Positions 15,133-17,366 of a stretch of DNA of 17,366 nucleotides are shown piece by piece. The DNA comes from Nannocystaceae bacterium (lineage in GTDB: Bacteria; Myxococcota_A; Polyangia; Nannocystales; Nannocystaceae): assembly GCA_016763875.1 (NCBI GenBank), contig JAESSZ010000220.1, positions 1 to 17,366 on the forward strand, read 5' to 3'. The translations under genes were made by a program, and so were the position numbers. Positions within the stretch are counted from its first letter, which is position 1; the number at the start of each line of letters is the position of its first letter. The notes below the pieces were generated by a model that saw only the letters and a list, made by a program, of their open reading frames with translations, ran no database searches and had not been told where the DNA came from.

Positions 15133-15603
15133 AAACGGGTTGAACTTTGGGCCACCCGCGGAGCGCAGATCCGCGGCCTGACGATTCCGCTCCCGCGCCG
15201 ACAAAATTCCGTAGACGATCATCGCACCCTGAACCGCGACGGCCACGGAGATCGCCGCAGCCCGTGCGCCACGGGTATGACGAACCGCGTCGAAGACCGA
15301 CGGTGGGCGAATCGACGCTCGCGGGACAACCGCGAGCGGCGCGTTGCTAGGATCGGCCTCAACCAGCTGAGCCTGAGGCGCCGTCTGAGGCGTCGTTGCT
15401 GCGACCACGGGCTGAGGAGCTGGCGCGTGAGCCTGCGCTGCGATCCACCCAACCCCCAACGAAACACTCGCCGTTGGCGCCTCAGCGGGCGGATCGGCGA
15501 GACACATCGCCAGCCCCAACCCCACGATGACCGACATGCCCATGGCAATAACGATACCAGAGCGCAGATGCGCGGCAGTCGTGGACGGCACTTTCTGCAC
15601 CAA
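15124..15603 (-). CDS. Small two-TM Ala/Pro-rich membrane protein of unknown function
   Basis: A 159-residue protein with hydrophobic segments at about 16-36 (GIVIAMGMSVIVGLGLAMCLA) and 113-135 (ARAAAISVAVAVQGAMIVYGI). Between them is an Ala/Pro/Gln/Val-rich stretch, and the C-terminal tail is basic (SARERNRQAADL...KFNPFPR). No motif identifies a family. The start is TTG 15603; GTG 15600 is an equal alternative. The opposite strand has an open frame across this region, but its product is Arg-rich with no protein-like pattern, whereas this frame encodes two coherent membrane segments. It lies 90 nt downstream of the carbonic anhydrase gene on the same strand and ends in a strong hairpin. Confidence 0.68.
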   Translation of the reverse strand: MVQKVPSTTAAHLRSGIVIAMGMSVIVGLGLAMCLADPPAEAPTASVSLGVGWIAAQAHAPAPQPVVAATTPQTAPQAQLVEADPSNAPLAVVPRASIRPPSVFDAVRHTRGARAAAISVAVAVQGAMIVYGILSARERNRQAADLRSAGGPKFNPFPR

Positions 15604-15691
15604 AATCCGTCAGTGATGCGCGACCTACTCAGAACCGTTCGTATTGTGGCGCTAACTCTGCCGATCCTCGCAGGCGCGGGCTGACATTCGA

Positions 15692-15709
15692 CATCAACTT
15701 TCGTTGATG
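15692..15709 (-). terminator. Short hairpin at the 3' end of the carbonic anhydrase gene
   Basis: CATCAA (15692-15697) and TTGATG (15704-15709) form a 6-bp stem with a 6-nt loop. The stop codon of the minus-strand gene (15694-15696) lies in the stem. There is no T-tract; this may be a weak 3'-end structure. Confidence 0.3.
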
Positions 15710-16287
15710 GCGTCTGCTGCTTGGAGCCGCTGCAACCGCATCATCTCCTCAAGCATCTCGCGCTTGATAGCGTCGGTTGACCACGCACGGTGATTCCCGG
15801 CGGCGTAGGCGAGCGCATTCTTGTGGTACATGAACGCGTTCGTTCGGTTGGCGACGAAGTTGTTTCGCGTCTTGGCAACGCGGCTCGGTGAGCCAACGAC
15901 GACCGAGTTGGGTGGAATCTTCACGCCTTCGCGGACGAGGGTGTGCGGGGCCACGATCGAGTTTTCGCCGATCTCCGCACCGTCCATGATCGTTGAGTTG
16001 ATGCCGATGAGACAGTTGTCGCCGATCGTACAGCCGTGAATCGTGCAGTGGTGGGTGATCGAGCACCCTTCGCCAATATAGGTTCCCGTCGTCGAACCGA
16101 CGTGAAGCATCACGAAGTCTTGGATGTTCGTCATCCGCCCGACGACGATCTCCTCCAGCTCGGCCCGGGCGACGACGTTTGCCCAAATCGATGCCCCCGA
16201 TCCGATCCGAACCTTGCCGTACAGCACGGCGCTGGCGTGCACGAAAGCGGGATCATCAAGCACAACGTCGGGTCCAAACTCGCTCAC
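15694..16287 (-). CDS. Gamma-class carbonic anhydrase-like protein (left-handed beta-helix)
   Basis: A 197-residue protein of the gamma-carbonic anhydrase/YrdA/PaaY-type family, which forms trimers of left-handed beta-helices with zinc at the interfaces. Hexapeptide repeats are evident (IGSGASIWANVVA, IGEGCSI, IGDNCLIGINSTIMDGAEIGENSIVA). The three metal histidines are visible as H62 (MLHVG), H79 and H84 (ITHHCTIHG) with the expected 5-residue spacing, and NIQD at 54-57 is conserved. The usual RGD or RAD at the active site appears as R41-A-E43, with Glu for Asp. The C-terminal helix (about 145-190) is present. The GTG 16287 start has GGAGG at 16292-16296, 4 nt upstream. The gene is 29 nt after the sigma factor gene and likely co-transcribed. 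Whether it hydrates CO2 or is one of the many inactive or acetyltransferase-like relatives cannot be told from sequence. Confidence 0.92.
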   Translation of the reverse strand: MSEFGPDVVLDDPAFVHASAVLYGKVRIGSGASIWANVVARAELEEIVVGRMTNIQDFVMLHVGSTTGTYIGEGCSITHHCTIHGCTIGDNCLIGINSTIMDGAEIGENSIVAPHTLVREGVKIPPNSVVVGSPSRVAKTRNNFVANRTNAFMYHKNALAYAAGNHRAWSTDAIKREMLEEMMRLQRLQAADAINES

Positions 16288-16316
16288 GCGTCCTCCATAA
16301 CATGTACGCGCGGGGC

Positions 16317-17324
16317 TTACTTTCCGTGGGTGTCAGCGCGAGTGGCACCAATGCCGCGCAGTTTCGCGTCTGCGGAAACGAGATGGAGCTCCGAGATTCG
16401 CGACGGGTCAGTCTCGTCGACCTCGAGCTGTATGACGAGCTTCGGAGCCCGTCGGGGATCAGGGGTATCGTACGTGATGGAGACCACGAGTGCGGGTAGC
16501 CCGTTGAGCTCCCGCTCTTCCACGGCGAAGTTGGCCGCGAGCTTGTTTCGAAGCCCAAGCCAGAACTTCGTCAACCGCTCCGCACCCACGATCTCCTTGA
16601 GCGCCGCACGATACTGGCCACCACCGTCCGTACTCCCCCGAGCCTCGGGCACAAACAGAGCCATCAACCCCTCGGGGCTCCCTGCGGAGAGCGCCGCGAG
16701 GAACTTCTGCAGCGCAGCGCGATGCGCGTCGGCCAAGATGGCGCTCGGCGGTTGGCACGGCGCACCAGCGAGCAACCGACGTGCCCGCGACAGCGACGTC
16801 CGAACATCAGGTTCGGAGATGTCGAGCAGCTGCGACACCTCTCGGCCCGAGTACTCCAGTACCTGGCTCAGGATCAGCACCGCGCGCTGCTTGGGACTCA
16901 GCAACTCAAGTGCGCGCAGGAATGCGGCGGTGATGGTCTCCAGGTTGGCGAACCGCTGCGCGGGGTCGAGTTCGGGGTCCATGGTCGAGGTCTCGACTGG
17001 ACCCGGCAACCAAGGGCCCACGTACTTCGCGAGCTTGCGCTTGCGTAGACGGTCGATCGCGAGGTTCACCGCCACACGCATCAGCCACGGGCCGAGCTCC
17101 CGCTCGCGATCACTCGGCGGGTTTGCGATGGCCCGAGTAAACGTCTCCTGAAGGACGTCGTCGGCCTCACTCGGCGTGCCCGTCATCCGATACGCCAATC
17201 CCCAAAGCCGACTGCGTTGGTCGCGATAGGCTTGTTCAATCCGCGTATCGGGGTGGTCCGCCACCGACTCAGGGTACCTCGATCGTAGCGGCCCCAGCGG
17301 TCGAAGGGACCAGACAGAGGTCAC
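16317..17324 (-). CDS. ECF41-like RNA polymerase sigma factor with SnoaL-like C-terminal domain
   Basis: A 335-residue ECF sigma-70 factor that would direct RNA polymerase to a specific promoter set. Region 2 spans about 30-98 (WGLAYRMTGTPSEADDVLQETF, WLMRVAVNLAIDRLR) and region 4 spans about 130-185 (LSPKQRAVLILSQVLEYSGREVSQLL). The linker YVGPWLPGPV (101-110) and the C-terminal NTF2/SnoaL-like extension with STDGGGQYRAAL (231-242) and NGLPALVVS match the ECF41 group, whose extension controls activity in place of a separate anti-sigma factor. The terminal NPDKL-type motif is changed to ADAKL. The GTG 17324 start is supported by a GGAGGGG at 17335-17341 with a 10-nt spacer; GTG 17264 is a shorter alternative. 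The usual oxidoreductase or carboxymuconolactone-decarboxylase neighbour is absent downstream. Confidence 0.93.
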   Translation of the reverse strand: MTSVWSLRPLGPLRSRYPESVADHPDTRIEQAYRDQRSRLWGLAYRMTGTPSEADDVLQETFTRAIANPPSDRERELGPWLMRVAVNLAIDRLRKRKLAKYVGPWLPGPVETSTMDPELDPAQRFANLETITAAFLRALELLSPKQRAVLILSQVLEYSGREVSQLLDISEPDVRTSLSRARRLLAGAPCQPPSAILADAHRAALQKFLAALSAGSPEGLMALFVPEARGSTDGGGQYRAALKEIVGAERLTKFWLGLRNKLAANFAVEERELNGLPALVVSITYDTPDPRRAPKLVIQLEVDETDPSRISELHLVSADAKLRGIGATRADTHGK

Positions 17325-17334
17325 TGTCTGCGAA

Positions 17335-17341
17335 CCCCTCC
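17335..17341 (-). promoter_or_regulatory. Strong ribosome binding site of the sigma factor gene
   Basis: GGAGGGG on the minus strand lies 10 nt before GTG 17324. It decides in favour of this start over the shorter GTG at 17264. The 25 bases to its right hold nothing I can identify. Confidence 0.6.
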
Positions 17342-17366
17342 GCCTTTAGATCGAACGCTCGGCTGA

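Noticed and set aside
15112..15684. Plus-strand frame of 190 residues opposite the two-TM protein
   Set aside because: Arg/His-rich product starting inside the terminator hairpin; the minus frame encodes two membrane segments. Only its last 22 codons, in the gap, are mentioned as a weak finding.
16036..17151. Long plus-strand frame of 371 residues
   Set aside because: It is antisense to the ECF sigma factor and carbonic anhydrase; the product is Ser/Arg-rich without domain features.

Overview
The window is high-GC DNA with densely packed genes. It encodes a eukaryotic-type Ser/Thr kinase, many predicted lipoproteins with Ser/Thr/Asp/Gly-rich linkers, Cys-rich CGN...CDG repeats, a HutF-type deiminase and an ECF sigma factor with a SnoaL-like tail. 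This combination suggests a myxobacterium, most likely of the Nannocystineae (Plesiocystis, Enhygromyxa or Nannocystis relatives). The assignment is inferred from gene style only. I see no rRNA, tRNA, CRISPR array, transposase, phage gene or plasmid function. No gene-free stretch reaches 300 bases.

Left block (1-8084, all minus strand). Read in the direction of transcription it holds: a membrane-anchored DUF2914-type protein, a lipoprotein with three Cys-rich repeats and two pre-peptidase-C-like beta domains, a lipoprotein with a jelly-roll carbohydrate-binding-like domain, a lipoprotein amidohydrolase of the imidazolonepropionase/Xaa-Pro dipeptidase type, a lipoprotein M28 zinc aminopeptidase, and a Ser/Thr protein kinase cut by the left edge. 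Gaps are 18-108 nt, so these could be one transcript starting in the divergent region 8085-8252. The products look like a surface binding and peptide-degrading set.

Middle block (8253-15074). On the plus strand lie a small unknown lipoprotein (8253-8966), a large lipoprotein combining a LolA-like domain, TPR-like helices and a two-lobed retropepsin-like region (9810-11900), formimidoylglutamate deiminase hutF (11907-13217), a small unknown lipoprotein that overlaps hutF, and an unrecognised soluble protein (13923-15074). One minus-strand gene (9786-8950) encodes an unknown exported protein. It is convergent with the first lipoprotein and divergent from the protease-like one.

Right block (15124-17324, minus strand). 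It holds an ECF41-like sigma factor, a gamma-type carbonic anhydrase 29 nt downstream, and a small two-TM Ala/Pro-rich protein. A strong 11-bp stem hairpin (15107-15132) separates this block from the convergent plus-strand gene.

Most genes are ordinary members of known families. The points most worth a second look are the two-lobed aspartic-protease-like lipoprotein with a DTG to NTG change in lobe 2, the sigma factor paired with a carbonic anhydrase instead of the usual ECF41 partners, the surface lipoprotein cluster, and three unrecognised proteins.
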